A stretch of DNA of 64,000 nucleotides. It comes from Propionibacteriaceae bacterium. GTDB lineage: Bacteria; Actinomycetota; Actinomycetes; Propionibacteriales; Propionibacteriaceae. Numbering within the stretch: position 1 is the stretch's first letter; each line of letters starts with the position of its first letter. Below are positions 63,132 through 64,000 of the stretch, piece after piece. The DNA lies in NCBI GenBank assembly GCA_030532825.1, contig JAUNKK010000007.1, positions 1 through 64,000 of the forward strand. Reading direction: 5' to 3'. A program made the position numbers and the translations under genes. The notes under the pieces were generated by a model. The model ran no database searches, had not been told where the DNA came from, and saw nothing but the letters and a program-made list of their open reading frames with translations.

Positions 63132-63986
63132 CTAGCGGGCCAGGTTTTGTAGCGTCGCCAGGGCGGAGGCCCCGTAGCCACCGCCAAACAAGATGGCATG
63201 CACCAGCAACGGTGTCAGCTGATACCACGGCACCCGCTGCTCCCAGCCGTCGGCCAGCGGATAGGCCTCGTCGTAGGCGGCAAAAGCCTCTCGGCCGAAG
63301 CCGCCGAACAGCAGCATCATGGCCAAGTCGAACTCGCGATGTGCGTAGTGCGCGGCTGGGTCGATCAGCCAACTGATGCCCGAGCCATCCACCAGGCGAT
63401 TACCCGCCCAGAGGTCACCGTGGACCAACGACGGCGGTTCGGATGGGCCGCATAGCTCTGCGACCCGCGGGGTCAAGGCGTCCAGCAGCCGCAGGGCCTC
63501 TGCCGACACCTGAGTCTCGGCGACGGCGCGCTGGGCGAGGGGCCGGACCCGTCGCTCCAGGTAGAACTCCGGCCACGACGAGGACGGCGTCAAGTCCACC
63601 TCGACAGAGCCCAGGTATCCGGACTCGTCGCCATCCAGCCCGCCGAAATGCGGTGCGTCGCGACGGTGCAGCCCGGCTAGGCCCGTCCCGAGCGTGGCCT
63701 CAGTGGCCGGGCTGCGGCGGCCTTCGTCGATCCATTCCAGGACTAGCCCGCGGGGCGAGGCGGACAGCACCTCGGGAACCCGCAACTCCGGCGGGGCCAC
63801 AGCCCGCAGCGCCCGCAGCCCCCGAGCCTCCCGTTCGAACAACAGCCGCGTGGGGGAGGGGTGGGTTTTCAGAAAGACCGGACCGTCCGGGGTGTCAAGC
63901 CGGTAGGCGCGGGCGATATCCCCACCATGCACCGGCGTAGCACGGGTGACGGTGAGGTCGGCGGTCAGCTCTTCAGGTAGCGACAT
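63132..63986 (-). CDS. Fructosamine kinase family protein
   Basis: 284 residues. Phosphorylates fructosamine (glycated-lysine) adducts in related proteins, which initiates deglycation. Motifs: GDIARAYRL, FLKTHPSPT, EREARGLRAL, VLEWIDEGRR, the catalytic loop SLVHGDLWAGN and the metal Asp in LIDPAAHYAHREFDL. Length is normal. The 50-bp gap to the AlbA_2 gene suggests one transcript with GH32, which would link fructose-polymer use with repair of sugar damage. The complete gene ends at 63986. Confidence 0.92.
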   Translation of the reverse strand: MSLPEELTADLTVTRATPVHGGDIARAYRLDTPDGPVFLKTHPSPTRLLFEREARGLRALRAVAPPELRVPEVLSASPRGLVLEWIDEGRRSPATEATLGTGLAGLHRRDAPHFGGLDGDESGYLGSVEVDLTPSSSWPEFYLERRVRPLAQRAVAETQVSAEALRLLDALTPRVAELCGPSEPPSLVHGDLWAGNRLVDGSGISWLIDPAAHYAHREFDLAMMLLFGGFGREAFAAYDEAYPLADGWEQRVPWYQLTPLLVHAILFGGGYGASALATLQNLAR

Positions 63987-64000
63987 ACCCCCAACCTACC

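Overview
The window is high-GC DNA with dense, mostly short-spaced genes, many GTG/TTG starts and frequent 4-bp ATGA/GTGA overlaps. The gene set (bifunctional class A PBP with a proline-rich tail, Lgt, TreY/TreZ, UMF1 and PAC2 proteins, class I fumarase, FemX-type transferase, BtuFCD under a cobalamin riboswitch, DtxR-type box) points to an actinobacterium, most plausibly in or near the Propionibacteriaceae. Genus cannot be fixed from the sequence alone.

Layout. 1-1.24 kb is decayed accessory DNA: an Abi-like gene broken by stops and a frameshift, then an orphan group II intron domain V. 1.24-5.6 kb holds lgt, a large secreted SGNH hydrolase/vWA protein whose sortase signal stops right after LPKTG, and a small lipoprotein. 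5.7-10.1 kb is treY-treZ (trehalose from glycogen). 10.4-16.4 kb has a secreted TIM-barrel-like protein, the CCA-adding enzyme and, divergently, a NitT/TauT-type ABC importer operon headed by a methyltransferase remnant and preceded by a DtxR/IdeR-like box. 16.4-26.6 kb is rich in envelope genes: M23 peptidase, PBP, secreted esterase-like protein, a GT-C-like membrane protein and an alanine-racemase-like/FemX pair. 26.7-32.3 kb has a DUF4282 protein, a divergent membrane pyrophosphatase with a lipobox, a heavily decayed serine beta-lactamase-like gene and small proteins. 32.5-47.9 kb is central metabolism and transport: class I fumarase, the B12 uptake operon, an orphan response regulator with Glu at the phospho-acceptor position, citrate synthase, PAC2, PRPP synthetase, two MFS carriers, a secreted metalloprotease-like protein, IlvE and a Nudix hydrolase.

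48.4-53.9 kb is the least explained part: two divergent pairs of unknown proteins. In each pair the minus-strand member looks DNA-binding (a helix-turn-helix protein and a sigma-region-2-like protein), and a small acidic protein lies between the pairs. It is the best candidate here for an undescribed system, but the sequence gives no function. 54.0-64.0 kb has a GltS-type symporter, a TetR-regulated DHA2 exporter with a frameshift, a frameshifted secreted metallophosphoesterase, a MerR/aldo-keto reductase pair, and a possible operon of fructosamine-kinase-like, membrane AlbA_2 and secreted GH32 genes.

No tRNA, rRNA, CRISPR array, intact IS or prophage was recognised. The two frameshifts at 56.49 and 58.01 kb both lie in G/C runs, so sequencing error must be excluded before calling those genes dead.
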